Source of the DNA: Pseudomethylobacillus aquaticus
GTDB lineage: Bacteria > Pseudomonadota > Gammaproteobacteria > Burkholderiales > Methylophilaceae
NCBI RefSeq assembly: GCF_003730115.1
Contig: NZ_RJVP01000003.1
Location: 186,001 to 250,000, forward strand
Reading direction: 5' to 3'
DNA: 64,000 nucleotides
How positions within the stretch are numbered: position 1 is the first letter of the stretch; every line of letters begins with the position of its first letter. A model generated the notes under the pieces. The model saw only the letters and a program-made list of their open reading frames with translations, did no database searches and had not been told where the DNA came from. This document shows positions 18,002-27,385 of the stretch, piece after piece. The translations under genes and the position numbers were made by a program.

Positions 18002-18063
18002 CGTCACGCACCACACTCCATGCTAAGCGATTATCGTTGACCCACTCACTTCTGGAATCTGTC

Positions 18064-18963
18064 ATGCCTACCTATGCTCGCCCTCGCCACATCGTCCTGT
18101 CAGCGCTGTTCACAGGCTTAGTTGCATTGAGCAACGCCTCCTTTGCCGGCGTGTTGCCGGAAGCACAGACCCAGCTCAAGATCACACTCGCACAGCAACC
18201 GACTTCGCGCCCCATGACGGTGGCTTATCTCCCCGAGCACCGCCTGTATGTGGTCGGGGATGGCGGCCTGGGGCCTATCCCGGGTGACTACGAGAACACT
18301 CAGGCACGCTCGCTGACCCATATCTATGACGAAGAAGGCCGCTATAAACAGTCCGTCAAAACCGGCATCAGTCACCGGGCGGTCTACTTTAATGAAGACA
18401 CGCGCCGTATCGAATCCGTGACCTACAATGTCTCTACGCAGGCGGGCTTCAGCCCCAATACTGGCGTGTTCGCGCTGCAATTCAATGATGCAGGCGAATT
18501 ATTGCCCACTACCACGGACATCCATGGTTTCAATCCAGCGTTCGGCAGCGCCTCCACCATGCCCAGCTACGACCCGGTCAGCAAGCGCTACCTGGCCAAG
18601 CAGGAGCGCTCGAACGAGGTCTGGCTGGTCGAACTGGACAAACGTGAGAAGGTCGGTGAGATCAAGCTGGATCTGGCTGCCGCTGGCGCCAAGACCGATG
18701 ACATCAGTGAGCATTTCGTCGCCTACACCGGCATTCCTGGCGAAGAGCTGGCCCTGCTGGATGTAGACCACAGATCGATCCTGGTCTATAACATCGAAGG
18801 CAAGTTCGTTGGCAAAAGCGCCTTGCCCAAGAATATCAAACTGCGTGCCCAAAACCATTACAACGGCCTGGGCTACACACGTGGCATGTTCTTTGTTTAC
18901 CACGAATCAGAAGGCGAATTCGGTACTTATTACGGTTTCAAAATCTCCGACAAAGCGCAGTAA
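18064..18963 (+). CDS. Exported protein of unknown function
   Basis: 299 residues from the ATG at 18064 (MPTYARPRH). A signal peptide is clear: IVLSALFTGLVALSNASFAG with probable cleavage after SFA. The mature part shows repeated beta-strand-like patterns (RLYVVGDGG, RRIESVTYNV, NEVWLVELD, RSILVYNIEGKFVG), compatible with a small beta-propeller. An upstream TTG at 18037 is less likely because the signal peptide fits 18064. It ends about 80 bases before a strong bidirectional terminator. I do not recognise the family. Confidence 0.6.
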   Translation: MPTYARPRHIVLSALFTGLVALSNASFAGVLPEAQTQLKITLAQQPTSRPMTVAYLPEHRLYVVGDGGLGPIPGDYENTQARSLTHIYDEEGRYKQSVKTGISHRAVYFNEDTRRIESVTYNVSTQAGFSPNTGVFALQFNDAGELLPTTTDIHGFNPAFGSASTMPSYDPVSKRYLAKQERSNEVWLVELDKREKVGEIKLDLAAAGAKTDDISEHFVAYTGIPGEELALLDVDHRSILVYNIEGKFVGKSALPKNIKLRAQNHYNGLGYTRGMFFVYHESEGEFGTYYGFKISDKAQ

Positions 18964-19040
18964 GCTGAAAATCGCAGTGGGTGCGCGCCTCTTGACCGAC
19001 GTAGCCGCCAGATTGACAGCCTTGGATCGCGCACGCAAAA

Positions 19041-19063
19041 AAACCGCCCGAGGGCGGTTTTAG
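19041..19063. terminator. Bidirectional Rho-independent terminator
   Basis: AAACCGCCC and GGGCGGTTT form a 9-bp stem around a tight GA centre, with A-residues before and T-residues after. It lies between convergent genes (exported protein on plus, DUF1097 on minus) and should serve both. Confidence 0.85.
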
Positions 19064-19078
19064 TTTGTTAACGTCAGC

Positions 19079-19582
19079 TTATTTGCTGATGGCTGCGGCT
19101 ACCTTGCCCGAGATCATGCCAAAAATAGCGCCCAGTATGGACGACAACGCAACCAGCAGCACCGGGTTGGACATGTCAGCGGCTGTGACGCTACCGGCTC
19201 CGGTGGTTTGCAGCGCATAGCCCGCGGTAGCCGCGTAACCATAGACGTTGGCAGGCACCACCGACAGCAGGTCCACACTGGCGATGATCACCAGGAAGAA
19301 CACCGTGACCGCGATATAGATCGCGGGCGCCAGCGGGCCCTCGATACCCAGTGGATTGGCGCCAACCAGCGCCAGTGCGATACCGGCGAGGATAGCCCCA
19401 TAGATCATGCTTGCGATGGTCTTTTGCAGTGCGGCACCGTCTGCCCCTGCAGCAAAGTAACAGCCCCAGGCAATGAAGCCGACCCAGACCAGTACCATCC
19501 CGGCCAATGGACCCAGCGCCAGATAAGCCCAAACACCACCCAATACCGCAATACTTAATGCTAATGCCAATAACTTGGACAT
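19079..19582 (-). CDS. DUF1097 membrane protein
   Basis: 167 residues from the ATG at 19582, which follows GGGAGGAG at good spacing. Five or six hydrophobic segments alternate with short Gly/Ala-rich loops, including AYLALGPLAGMVLVWVGFIAW and IYIAVTVFFLVIIASV. The pattern fits DUF1097 inner-membrane proteins (YcdZ-like). No catalytic motif is apparent. It is a single-gene unit ending at the shared terminator. Confidence 0.7.
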   Translation of the reverse strand: MSKLLALALSIAVLGGVWAYLALGPLAGMVLVWVGFIAWGCYFAAGADGAALQKTIASMIYGAILAGIALALVGANPLGIEGPLAPAIYIAVTVFFLVIIASVDLLSVVPANVYGYAATAGYALQTTGAGSVTAADMSNPVLLVALSSILGAIFGMISGKVAAAISK

Positions 19583-19744
19583 ACACACTCCTCCCGACAT
19601 AGATTGATGGAAACAACAATCCGGAAAGCGCAGCTTATTTATGTTTTGGTGCCGGTCATGCCCGGACTGCGCATGCATAGTAGTCCACATTCCAGACAAA
19701 TGTAAACGGGCACCATTTCAGGGCATGCAGGTCAGGCAGATGAT

Positions 19745-20341
19745 TTACTGAGGATAGGTCCAGTTGCGACGCCAGGCAGCGAGCACCAGATTAGGGTATT
19801 CCGCCTTGCCCAGACTGCCGTTGTAACGGCCTAGCGCGCGGAACAGATCGCCTTTTTCGATATCCAGATAATGGCGCAGGATGGTGCAGCCATAACGCAG
19901 ATTGAGGCGCAGATGGAACAGATTGTGTTCAGGTGTGCCTATGGTGCTGACCCAGAACGGCATCACTTGCATGAACCCGCGCGCACCGGCACTAGACACC
20001 GCATATTTGCGGAAAGCGCTCTCCACCTGGATCAAAGCCAGCACCAACTGGGGGTCGAGCCCGGCACGGCTGGCTTCGTAATGCACGCTGCGCAGAAAAT
20101 CCTCGCGTAACGGCTGGTCTGGCATGCGCTTCTGCAATCGGGCTGACATGTCCGCCAACCAGTGCGCGTCGGCGGACACCAGCGCAGGTGCCTTGTCACT
20201 GATGGATTTTTGCATCTGCGTGCGCACGCTGTTGGAGAGCGGCTCTTCCAGCTGCCGGCCTGCCCAGGCCGACGTGGTCAGTAGCAGGCCCACCATCAAG
20301 CACCAGGCCAGACCTGGCTGCAAGCTCAGGCTGAGCGGCAC
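19745..20341 (-). CDS. Lytic murein transglycosylase, SLT domain
   Basis: 198 residues with a signal peptide ([15 protein letters not shown]). The SLT/goose-lysozyme domain begins at about residue 85: [29 protein letters not shown], with the catalytic Glu in QVESAF and the GxMQ motif. [15 protein letters not shown] closes the domain. It cleaves peptidoglycan glycan strands in the periplasm. It begins 16 bases inside the end of proS on the same strand, so it is translationally coupled. Confidence 0.88.
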   Translation of the reverse strand: MPLSLSLQPGLAWCLMVGLLLTTSAWAGRQLEEPLSNSVRTQMQKSISDKAPALVSADAHWLADMSARLQKRMPDQPLREDFLRSVHYEASRAGLDPQLVLALIQVESAFRKYAVSSAGARGFMQVMPFWVSTIGTPEHNLFHLRLNLRYGCTILRHYLDIEKGDLFRALGRYNGSLGKAEYPNLVLAAWRRNWTYPQ

Positions 20342-22059
20342 AGCGCTTTCTGCAACAGGCCGACGATATCGGTCAGCGCCACGGCTTGTGCTGCCGCATC
20401 CGTGCGCGCCTGATATTCCACTTCGCCGTTCTGCAAACCACGGTCGCCGATCACCACCCGGTGCGGAATGCCGATCAATTCCAGATCTGCGAACATCACC
20501 CCCGGACGCTCGCCTCTGTCATCCAGCAGCACATCGATACCGGCCGTCTGCAGTTCATCATGCAGTTTGAGCGCTGCTTCGCGGACGATGTCACTACGAT
20601 CGAAGCCGATCGCGGCGATCGCCACTTCGAACGGTGCCATCGCCGCTGGAAACACAATGCCGCGTGCATCATTGCCCTGCTCGATGGCCGCACCCACGAT
20701 GCGCGACACACCGATGCCGTAACAGCCCATCTCCATCACCTGGGTCTGGCCGTTCTCATCCAGATAGGTCGCGTTCATGGCCTTGGCGTATTTGGTGCGC
20801 AGTTGGAAGATATGGCCCACTTCAACGCCACGGCACAGTGACAAGGTGCCTTTGCCATCCGGGCTGGTATCGCCCTCGATGACGTTACGGATATCCGCCA
20901 CCATCACAGGCTCGGGCAGATCACGGCCGAAGTTGACACCTGCCAGGTGGAACTTGGGCTTGTTGGCGCCACACACGAAATCGCTCATGGCCGCTACCGT
21001 GGCATCCGCGATCACCTTGACCTCCTCACTCACTGCTACCGGACCGATGAAGCCGGGCGGGCAATTCAAGTGCGCACGGATCTCGTCTTCACTGGCGAAA
21101 CGGAAATCCGCCAAGCCGGCCAGCTTGGCCACCTTGATCTCGTTCAGGCTATGGTCACCGCGCAACAGCAGCAGATGGAACTGCAAGGTGCCAGCCTGAT
21201 CCGGCGCCATCAGCGCGATCGCTTTGACGGTGCGCTGCACGGGGATACCCAGCAAAGCCGCCACATCCTCACACGCGGTCTGCCTGGGCGTCTCCACTTC
21301 GCGCAGCGCTTCAGCCGGGGCAGCACGCGGTGCCGTGGGTGGCAAGGCTTCGGCCAGCTCAACGTTGGCGGCGTAATCAGATTGCTCGCAGTAAGCCAGC
21401 GCATCTTCACCAGAATCCGCCAGCACGTGGAACTCATGCGAACCGTCTCCGCCGATCGCGCCGGTATCTGCCTTCACGGCACGGAACTTGAGGCCAAGAC
21501 GCGTGAATACCTTGCTATAAGCCTGATACATGACGTCATACGTCTGCTCCAGGGATTCAAAACTGGTGTGGAAGGAGTAAGCATCCTTCATCATGAATTC
21601 GCGCGCCCGCATCACGCCAAAACGCGGGCGTATCTCGTCACGGAACTTGGTCTGTATCTGGTAGAAATTCAGCGGCAGCTGCTTGTAGCTCCTGATCTCG
21701 CGCCGCGCGATGTCGGTGATGACCTCCTCGTGGGTAGGGCCGAAACAGAAGTCACGCTCATGACGGTCGCGTATCTTCAGCATCTGCGGGCCGAACACGG
21801 CCCAGCGGCCGGTCTCTTCCCACAACTCTTTAGGCTGCACGGCGGGCATCAGCAATTCCAGCGCGCCTGCCTTGTTCATCTCCTCGCGCACCACGGCCTC
21901 CACCTTGCGCAGCACGCGCAGACCGAGCGGCATCCAGCTGTACAGGCCCGAGCCCAGGCGCTTGATCAAGCCGGCCCGCAACATAAGCTTGTGGCTGATC
22001 AATTCGGCTTCGGTGGGGGCTTCTTTTTGTGTGGCGAGGAAAAACTGGGAGGCGCGCAT
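20326..22059 (-). CDS. proS: Prolyl-tRNA synthetase, bacterial type with editing domain
   Basis: 577 residues from the ATG at 22059 ([15 protein letters not shown]); codons upstream of this in the open frame do not look like ProRS. Class II motifs are visible: [42 protein letters not shown] and the anticodon-binding domain near the end. The insertion (about 220-400; [29 protein letters not shown]) is the Ala-tRNA(Pro) editing module. It charges tRNA-Pro in the cytosol. Confidence 0.97.
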   Translation of the reverse strand: MRASQFFLATQKEAPTEAELISHKLMLRAGLIKRLGSGLYSWMPLGLRVLRKVEAVVREEMNKAGALELLMPAVQPKELWEETGRWAVFGPQMLKIRDRHERDFCFGPTHEEVITDIARREIRSYKQLPLNFYQIQTKFRDEIRPRFGVMRAREFMMKDAYSFHTSFESLEQTYDVMYQAYSKVFTRLGLKFRAVKADTGAIGGDGSHEFHVLADSGEDALAYCEQSDYAANVELAEALPPTAPRAAPAEALREVETPRQTACEDVAALLGIPVQRTVKAIALMAPDQAGTLQFHLLLLRGDHSLNEIKVAKLAGLADFRFASEDEIRAHLNCPPGFIGPVAVSEEVKVIADATVAAMSDFVCGANKPKFHLAGVNFGRDLPEPVMVADIRNVIEGDTSPDGKGTLSLCRGVEVGHIFQLRTKYAKAMNATYLDENGQTQVMEMGCYGIGVSRIVGAAIEQGNDARGIVFPAAMAPFEVAIAAIGFDRSDIVREAALKLHDELQTAGIDVLLDDRGERPGVMFADLELIGIPHRVVIGDRGLQNGEVEYQARTDAAAQAVALTDIVGLLQKALCRSA

Positions 22060-22203
22060 GAATCTTCTACAATCAAAAATGAGACAAGCTGCGGATTTTA
22101 TAGGGAAACGCCGCACAGGGAAACGTGAAGCCGCACGCAAACGACTGGAAACAGTGGAATTTCTGGCAGTTGGTCAGCGGCGCGCCGACCTGGCATGGCG
22201 GGC

Positions 22204-22830
22204 TTATTGCGCCGGGCTGTCAGCAGGCATCCAGCCAGCCTTCCATTGTTGCAAAGGCAGGATCACCGGCGGGTTGCCGTTATCGTAGAACCAGGCATCC
22301 ACGGCAAACTCCTGACCCGTCTCATGCTCGCGGATCATCGCTGTGGTGTGTGGCCAGCGGTTGAGGTAAACACCGCGTGTCCTGGTATCCTGCAGGGTGT
22401 GGAAACGCATCAGCCCGGCGTTCTGCATCAGCTTGAGATAGGTGGTGGTATTGGTGGCCTCGTCATTGCAATCCATCTGGCCAGTGTAAGCGCTGTTACC
22501 AAAGGTGCCACCACGGTCGCCCGCCGTGCCGGTCTTGGCACCGACTTCCAGCTCCAGCACAGCGATCGCCTGAGCCAGCTGGGCACGCTCGGTTTGCGCA
22601 TCATAGGCACGCGGCTGGAACTGCACCAGCACCAGCTGCCATTCGGCATCCGTCAGCATGGCGTGACTCACCTTGGCACAACCACCGCCATGGCATATAT
22701 CGAAGCCCGCTGTGGTCGGCGTTTGTTTGAGCAGCTGCGACATCGCGGAGAGATCCGCCTGCGCCTGCGGCATGCCCACTGCCAGCACGCTGCTGGCGAT
22801 ACAGATAAAACTAGAGCACCAGCGGCGCAT
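22204..22830 (-). CDS. Exported protein of unknown function
   Basis: 208 residues from the ATG at 22830, which lies inside the end of the upstream TPM gene (20-base overlap). A signal peptide is visible (FICIASSVLAVGMPQAQA). The mature part includes CHGGGCAKVSHAMLTDAEW, GQMDCNDEATNTTTYLKLMQNAGLM and WFYDNGNPPVILPLQQWKAGW; conserved Cys pairs suggest disulphides in the periplasm. Homologous proteins exist in betaproteobacteria as hypothetical proteins. It ends the lemA-TPM-TPM series; function unknown. Confidence 0.65.
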   Translation of the reverse strand: MRRWCSSFICIASSVLAVGMPQAQADLSAMSQLLKQTPTTAGFDICHGGGCAKVSHAMLTDAEWQLVLVQFQPRAYDAQTERAQLAQAIAVLELEVGAKTGTAGDRGGTFGNSAYTGQMDCNDEATNTTTYLKLMQNAGLMRFHTLQDTRTRGVYLNRWPHTTAMIREHETGQEFAVDAWFYDNGNPPVILPLQQWKAGWMPADSPAQ

Positions 22831-23290
22831 CCGGCAGCTCGTTACGGACGGCACCTTGTGCCGGGAAGTGCTGTGCCAGATGTGCGCTGATCTGCTGGAT
22901 GCCATCCAGGACGCCGTCACTGAAGCGGCCTGCGCGGAACGCCTGTTCCATGTGGTGACAGATGGTTTCCCATCCTGCCGCACCCACCAGCGCATCGATG
23001 CCGCGATCCGCCACGATCTCCACATCATGATCGGCCAGCGACAAATAGATCAGCACCCCATTGTTGCTGGCGGTGTCCCACACCCCCAGCTCGGAGAACA
23101 AGGCGATGGCCCGTTGACGCGGCGTGATGCCATGCCACAACTGCACTGGATGCAGCGCTGTTTCCACCACAAAGCGCAGCTCGCCCCGATGCGTCGCTTC
23201 ACTTTCGGCAATGGCAGCTTCTATCGCCTGCAAGGCCGCAGGCGGAAAATAGCGCCGCGCTTGCCAGGGCAGGCTGAACACATGGCGCAC
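22811..23290 (-). CDS. TPM-domain protein (second of two)
   Basis: About 160 residues if started at the GTG at 23290, which is preceded by AGGAG; the frame is open further upstream but there overlaps the preceding gene. The TPM domain is recognisable: RRYFPPAALQAIEAAIAESEATHRGELRFVVE, then GVLIYLSLADHDVEIVADRGID and the final helical region. It lacks the Gly-rich tail of its neighbour. TPM proteins are phosphatase-like or structural membrane-associated proteins of poorly known role, usually next to lemA. Confidence 0.75.
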   Translation of the reverse strand: MRHVFSLPWQARRYFPPAALQAIEAAIAESEATHRGELRFVVETALHPVQLWHGITPRQRAIALFSELGVWDTASNNGVLIYLSLADHDVEIVADRGIDALVGAAGWETICHHMEQAFRAGRFSDGVLDGIQQISAHLAQHFPAQGAVRNELPDAPLVL

Positions 23291-23315
23291 AAAGCGGCAC
23301 ACTCCTGATACAGAT

Positions 23316-24185
23316 TTACCAGCCACCAGACGCACCTCCGCCACCAAAACGACCGCCACCACCGCGGAACCCGCCACCACTGCCACCGCCGCCCATCAAC
23401 ATCGGCAGCATGCTGGAAATGCCGGTCATGGTCATCACCAGCGCGACCACGCCTAACACCAGCGCCAGCAGCACGCCGCCGCCCAGCACCCAGACGGCGA
23501 AGCCGACCAACCCGCCGGTGACCGTGCCACCCAGAAAACTGCCCAGCATGGCACGCAATGCACCGCCTATGGCCACTACGCCGAACAGCAACAAAGGCAG
23601 CAGATTCTCGCTCGCCTCGTCGCCCAAGCCTTGGTTAGCCTTGCCAGCTTTGGGGGCAGGCAGTTGCTCGCCAGCCAGCAGACGCGCCAGCTGATCGACG
23701 GCGGCGGCCAGCCCGCCAGCAAAATCGCCTTGCTGGAAACGCGGCGCCATGGTTTCTGCAATGATGCGCCTGGCGATCACATCCGGGATGGTGCCTTCAA
23801 GACCATAGCCGACCTCGATGCGCATCTTGCGATCATTCTTGGCCAGCAGGATCAGGATGCCGTCGTCCACCTTCTGACGCCCCAGTTGCCAGGCTTCCAC
23901 CACACGGATGGAAAACTGCTCGATGGCTTCCGGCTGGGTGGTGGGCACCAGCAGGATGGCGATCTGGCTGCCATATTGCTGCTCCACCTGTGCCAGCTGG
24001 TTCTCCAGCGCCTGCTGATCCTGCGGACTCAAGGTCGCGGTCAGGTCTGTCACGCGCTGCGTCAACGCTGGCACCACCACCTCGTCAGCAAGCGGATGTG
24101 TCTGGGCCAGTCCGGTGAGTAGCCCCAGACTGAACAAGGCCAGCAAGCCAGCGCGACGCCAGCGCTTGATGAACGTCACTGTCAT
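23316..24185 (-). CDS. TPM-domain protein, YgcG type with Gly-rich tail
   Basis: 289 residues. A signal peptide (LLALFSLGLLTGLAQT) is followed by a TPM domain (about 35-165: QVEQQYGSQIAILLVPTTQPE, DDGILILLAKNDRKMRIEVGYGLEG). Several C-terminal membrane helices and a tail of Gly/Ser/Phe repeats (GGGGSGGGFRGGGGRFGGGG) follow. The tail is typical of YgcG. It lies 12 bases downstream of lemA on the same strand. LemA/YgcG pairs are widespread, with suggested roles in membrane or secretion homeostasis. Confidence 0.85.
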   Translation of the reverse strand: MTVTFIKRWRRAGLLALFSLGLLTGLAQTHPLADEVVVPALTQRVTDLTATLSPQDQQALENQLAQVEQQYGSQIAILLVPTTQPEAIEQFSIRVVEAWQLGRQKVDDGILILLAKNDRKMRIEVGYGLEGTIPDVIARRIIAETMAPRFQQGDFAGGLAAAVDQLARLLAGEQLPAPKAGKANQGLGDEASENLLPLLLFGVVAIGGALRAMLGSFLGGTVTGGLVGFAVWVLGGGVLLALVLGVVALVMTMTGISSMLPMLMGGGGSGGGFRGGGGRFGGGGASGGW

Positions 24186-24197
24186 CGCCAGCCCGCT

Positions 24198-24785
24198 TTA
24201 GAAACTCACTTGCGGTGGCTTGGACAAGGCCTGTTCGTTGTCCACCGTAAAACCAGGCTTGGGCGTGTAGCTGAACATCATCGCGGTCAGGTTGCTCGGG
24301 AACGAGCGCACCAGCACGTTGTAGTCCTTCACGGCCTGGATGTAGCGGTTACGCGCCACGGTGACACGGTTCTCGGTACCTTCCAGCTGGGCCTGCAGGT
24401 CACGGAAGCCAGCATCCGCCTTCAGTTGCGGGTAGTTCTCCGCCACGGCCAGCAAACGGGACAAGGCAGAGGTCATCTGCCCCTGGGCTTCCTGGAAGCG
24501 GGCGAACGCCGCTTCATCATTGACCAGCTCAGGCGTGGCCTGGATGCTGCCCACCTTGGCACGTGCATCCGCCACCGCTGTCAGCACTTCCTGCTCATGT
24601 GCGGCATAGCCTTTGACCGTGGAGACCAGGTTAGGCACCAGGTCGGCACGGCGCTGATACTGATTGAGCACTTCGGCCCAATCTGCTTTCACCTGCTCGT
24701 CCAGCACCTGAAAGTTGTTGTAACCGCAACTGCTGAGGCTGAGTGCAAGCACCAGCATCAGTGTGGTAAAGAAGGATTTACGCAT
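24198..24785 (-). CDS. LemA-family lipoprotein
   Basis: 195 residues. It starts MRKSFFTTLMLVLALSLSSCGY, with lipobox LSSC so the mature protein is probably lipid-anchored. LemA signatures NQYQRRADLVPNLVSTVKGYA and the C-terminal YNVLVRSFPSNL lie within an all-helical bundle. It is the first gene of the lemA-TPM-TPM-unknown operon. Function of LemA is not settled. Confidence 0.9.
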   Translation of the reverse strand: MRKSFFTTLMLVLALSLSSCGYNNFQVLDEQVKADWAEVLNQYQRRADLVPNLVSTVKGYAAHEQEVLTAVADARAKVGSIQATPELVNDEAAFARFQEAQGQMTSALSRLLAVAENYPQLKADAGFRDLQAQLEGTENRVTVARNRYIQAVKDYNVLVRSFPSNLTAMMFSYTPKPGFTVDNEQALSKPPQVSF

Positions 24786-24818
24786 GAAGATCTCCTGCTA
24801 ATGAATGAAGATGTACGG

Positions 24819-25712
24819 CTACAAGGTGGGGCTGGCCGCAGCGGATTGCAAGTCTTGCATGGTGCGCACCGCAAAACACAGGTCCTGCCAGGCCTTGGCC
24901 TTGTCCGGCAGGTTGCGCAGCAGATAGGCGGGGTGGTAGGTCACGATCACCGGCACGCCCTGATAGCGATGCAGCTTGCCACGCAGGCTGGCGATGGTGG
25001 CATCCGTCTCCAGCAGGGATTGGGCGGCGAACTTGCCCAGTGCGAGGATGAGCTTGGGCTGGATCAATTCCACCTGACGCTTGAGGAAGGGGTCGCACTG
25101 CAGCACCTCTTCGCCATGCGGATCACGGTTTTGGGGCGGGCGGCATTTCAGCACATTCGCGATGTAGACGTTATCACCGCGCTTGAGCTGGATCGCGGCC
25201 AGCATATTATCCAGCAACTTGCCTGCCTGCCCGACGAAAGGCTCGCCCTTGCGGTCCTCCTCGGCACCCGGCGCTTCGCCGACGATGAGCCAGTCAGCAT
25301 GCGGGTCGCCCACGCCGAACACGGTTTGCGTACGCGTGCCACTCAGGTTACAGGCTTCACAGGCACTGACGCAGGTCTGCAGATCCTGCCAATCCATGCG
25401 CTGTATGCTGTCGCGGCGGCCTTCACCCAGGGTGATGCTCATGTCAGGCAACGCATGATCCTCTACCGTCGTCAGCACTGGCACCAGATGCTCCACGCTT
25501 TCTTGATCAATACTTGTTTGATCAAGCTGAGGGGCTGGCACAAGCGTCTGGTCTTTCTCGATGCCCGGCTCAGCCACAACCGGCTCAGCCACGACCGGTC
25601 CGGCTGACTGACCGGCAGCCAGTGCTGTCACGGCATCTGGCAGCGGTGCACGCAGTTGCCACATAGGCAGCAGCTCCAGCTCGCGCAGCATGTCTTCGCG
25701 GCTCAGCGCCAT
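24819..25712 (-). CDS. Uracil-DNA glycosylase, family 4 with Fe-S cluster
   Basis: 297 residues. The catalytic core starts near residue 100: cluster-ligating CEAC, motif [19 protein letters not shown], then [11 protein letters not shown] with further Cys residues, and YHPAYLL (motif B His). It removes uracil from DNA. The first 85 residues are a variable linker rich in Pro, Val and Glu between a short conserved start ([16 protein letters not shown]) and the core, as in many proteobacterial versions. rimI lies upstream with 19 bases between them. Confidence 0.92.
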   Translation of the reverse strand: MALSREDMLRELELLPMWQLRAPLPDAVTALAAGQSAGPVVAEPVVAEPGIEKDQTLVPAPQLDQTSIDQESVEHLVPVLTTVEDHALPDMSITLGEGRRDSIQRMDWQDLQTCVSACEACNLSGTRTQTVFGVGDPHADWLIVGEAPGAEEDRKGEPFVGQAGKLLDNMLAAIQLKRGDNVYIANVLKCRPPQNRDPHGEEVLQCDPFLKRQVELIQPKLILALGKFAAQSLLETDATIASLRGKLHRYQGVPVIVTYHPAYLLRNLPDKAKAWQDLCFAVRTMQDLQSAAASPTL

Positions 25713-25731
25713 GCGGTATCCTCGCTCGCCA

Positions 25732-26193
25732 TCACAAGGCCATGCCCATCAGGATGGCGTCTTCGCGGCCGGTTGTGGCCGGGTAGTAGTTGCGGCGTAT
25801 GCCCATCTCGTTGAAGCCGGTGCGTTCATAGAGACGAATCGCAGGCAGGTTGGACTGACGCACTTCCAGAAACATATTGGCAGCACCCGCCTGTTTGGCC
25901 AGCTGCATCAGATGCTGCAGCAAGGCGTAACCACGTCCGGCAGCCTGATACTCTTTGGCGATGCTGATGTTGAGCAGATGGGCTTCGTCCAGCACCATCA
26001 TCAACACCGCATAGCCGACGATGTTGTGCTGCTCTGCATAGATCCAGCAATCGTGGCCGGCCTGCATGGAGTCGGCAAAGTTGCCACGCGTCCACGGGTA
26101 GTCGTGCACCATGGCCTCGATACGCACCACGTCAGCGAGGTCGCGGGCTTGCATGCGCCGTACACTGAGCTGTTGTTGCGTGACCACGGTCAT
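25732..26193 (-). CDS. rimI: Ribosomal-protein-alanine N-acetyltransferase
   Basis: 153 residues, a GNAT fold. The acetyl-CoA loop is QAAGRGYALLQ (Q-x2-G-x-G). FLEVRQSNLPAIRLYERTGF and RRNYYP are RimI hallmarks. It acetylates the N-terminus of ribosomal protein S18. It overlaps tsaB by four bases, the usual tsaB-rimI pair. Confidence 0.92.
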   Translation of the reverse strand: MTVVTQQQLSVRRMQARDLADVVRIEAMVHDYPWTRGNFADSMQAGHDCWIYAEQHNIVGYAVLMMVLDEAHLLNISIAKEYQAAGRGYALLQHLMQLAKQAGAANMFLEVRQSNLPAIRLYERTGFNEMGIRRNYYPATTGREDAILMGMAL

Positions 26194-26882
26194 TTGGGCA
26201 GACCGCCCTGCAGGCGCTCACTGGTCTTCAATGCCACTTTGTTGCGGATATAAAGTGGTGCGGCCTGCGCAGCCAGCAAGCCCTGCCCGGCGGCGAATTG
26301 CGGCGCAGCCAGCTCCGCGATGGCCTGTGCCGACGGGTGACGCCCTGGCAGCACCTGACTCAACTGAGTGGCATAAGCGCCTTGCAGTGCATCCGCATAA
26401 CTGTCCCAGCCACTCCCTGCGCCCACCCAGTCAGCGTCGGGCACAGCGGGCAGCACTTCGGGTGCATACAGTCCGGGCGCAAGCACCTCATGCCAGTCAT
26501 TACCGTCACGCACATAGGCGGCATGGTAGACCTCACCCATGCGGGCATCCAGACAAGCGATGACACGATCAGCACTGCTGGCCTGCGCCAGTGCCAGCAA
26601 GGTACTCACGCCCACCACCGGCAGACCGGCACCAAAAGCCAGGCCCTGCGCCACACCGCAGGCGATGCGCAGACCGGTGAAGGAGCCGGGACCGGCGCCG
26701 AACGCGATGCCATCCAGCTGCTTAAGTTGCAGGCTGGCTTCATCCAGCAGTTCACGCACCAAGGGCAGGATACGCTGGGAATGGGTCTGACCGGCGTGCA
26801 GGTCGCGAACCAGCACCCGGCCATCCAGCCACAAGGCCAGCGACAGGTATTCCGTCGAGGTATCGAACGCGAGTAATCGCAT
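26190..26882 (-). CDS. tsaB: tRNA threonylcarbamoyladenosine biosynthesis protein TsaB
   Basis: 230 residues, ASKHA fold. It begins MRLLAFDTSTEYLSLAL and has LDGIAFGAGPGSFTGLRIACGVAQGLAFG, diagnostic for TsaB. With TsaD and TsaE it forms the t6A37 complex. It is paired with rimI by a four-base overlap. Confidence 0.94.
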   Translation of the reverse strand: MRLLAFDTSTEYLSLALWLDGRVLVRDLHAGQTHSQRILPLVRELLDEASLQLKQLDGIAFGAGPGSFTGLRIACGVAQGLAFGAGLPVVGVSTLLALAQASSADRVIACLDARMGEVYHAAYVRDGNDWHEVLAPGLYAPEVLPAVPDADWVGAGSGWDSYADALQGAYATQLSQVLPGRHPSAQAIAELAAPQFAAGQGLLAAQAAPLYIRNKVALKTSERLQGGLPK

Positions 26883-26959
26883 GTGAAAAAACCGTAAGAA
26901 TTGGAGAGTAGTTAAGCCGTGCCAGCAACATGAGGGCTGGCATCGCCAGCTTCATGCCT

Positions 26960-27385
26960 TTATTCGACGCCTATTTTGCCACGCATTGCCTTGGTCTGGG
27001 CACGCATCGTCTTGTCCTGACGTCGGCGTACACGCGAACCAAAGGTGGGCCGTGTGGCATGTCGCATGGCTGGTGGCCGTGCCACGCTGGCCACCAGCGC
27101 GTGCAACCGTGTGATCGCATCGGCCTTGTTGAGCTCCTGACTGCGGTGCTGCTGCGCCTTGATCACCAGCACGCCTTGGGCGGTGATGCGCCCATCACGC
27201 AGCGCCAGCAAACGCGCCTTGTGCGTTTCAGAAAGCGAAGACGCCGGGATATCGAAACGCAGATGGATGGCACTGGAAACCTTGTTCACATTCTGCCCAC
27301 CCGCGCCCTGAGCGCGCATGGCGGTAAGCTGGTACTCACCTTCAGGAATGATCAGTTCGCCGTGCAAGGTGTCAGACGGGCGCAT
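26960..27385 (-). CDS. arfB: Alternative ribosome-rescue factor ArfB (peptidyl-tRNA hydrolase)
   Basis: 141 residues from the ATG at 27385 (MRPSDTLHGELIIPEGEY). The GGQ motif is AQGAGGQNVNKVSSAIHLRFD. A basic tail (RPTFGSRVRRRQDKTMRAQTKAMRGK) enters the mRNA channel. It releases peptides from stalled ribosomes. The start overlaps the LysR gene stop by 14 bases. Confidence 0.93.
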   Translation of the reverse strand: MRPSDTLHGELIIPEGEYQLTAMRAQGAGGQNVNKVSSAIHLRFDIPASSLSETHKARLLALRDGRITAQGVLVIKAQQHRSQELNKADAITRLHALVASVARPPAMRHATRPTFGSRVRRRQDKTMRAQTKAMRGKIGVE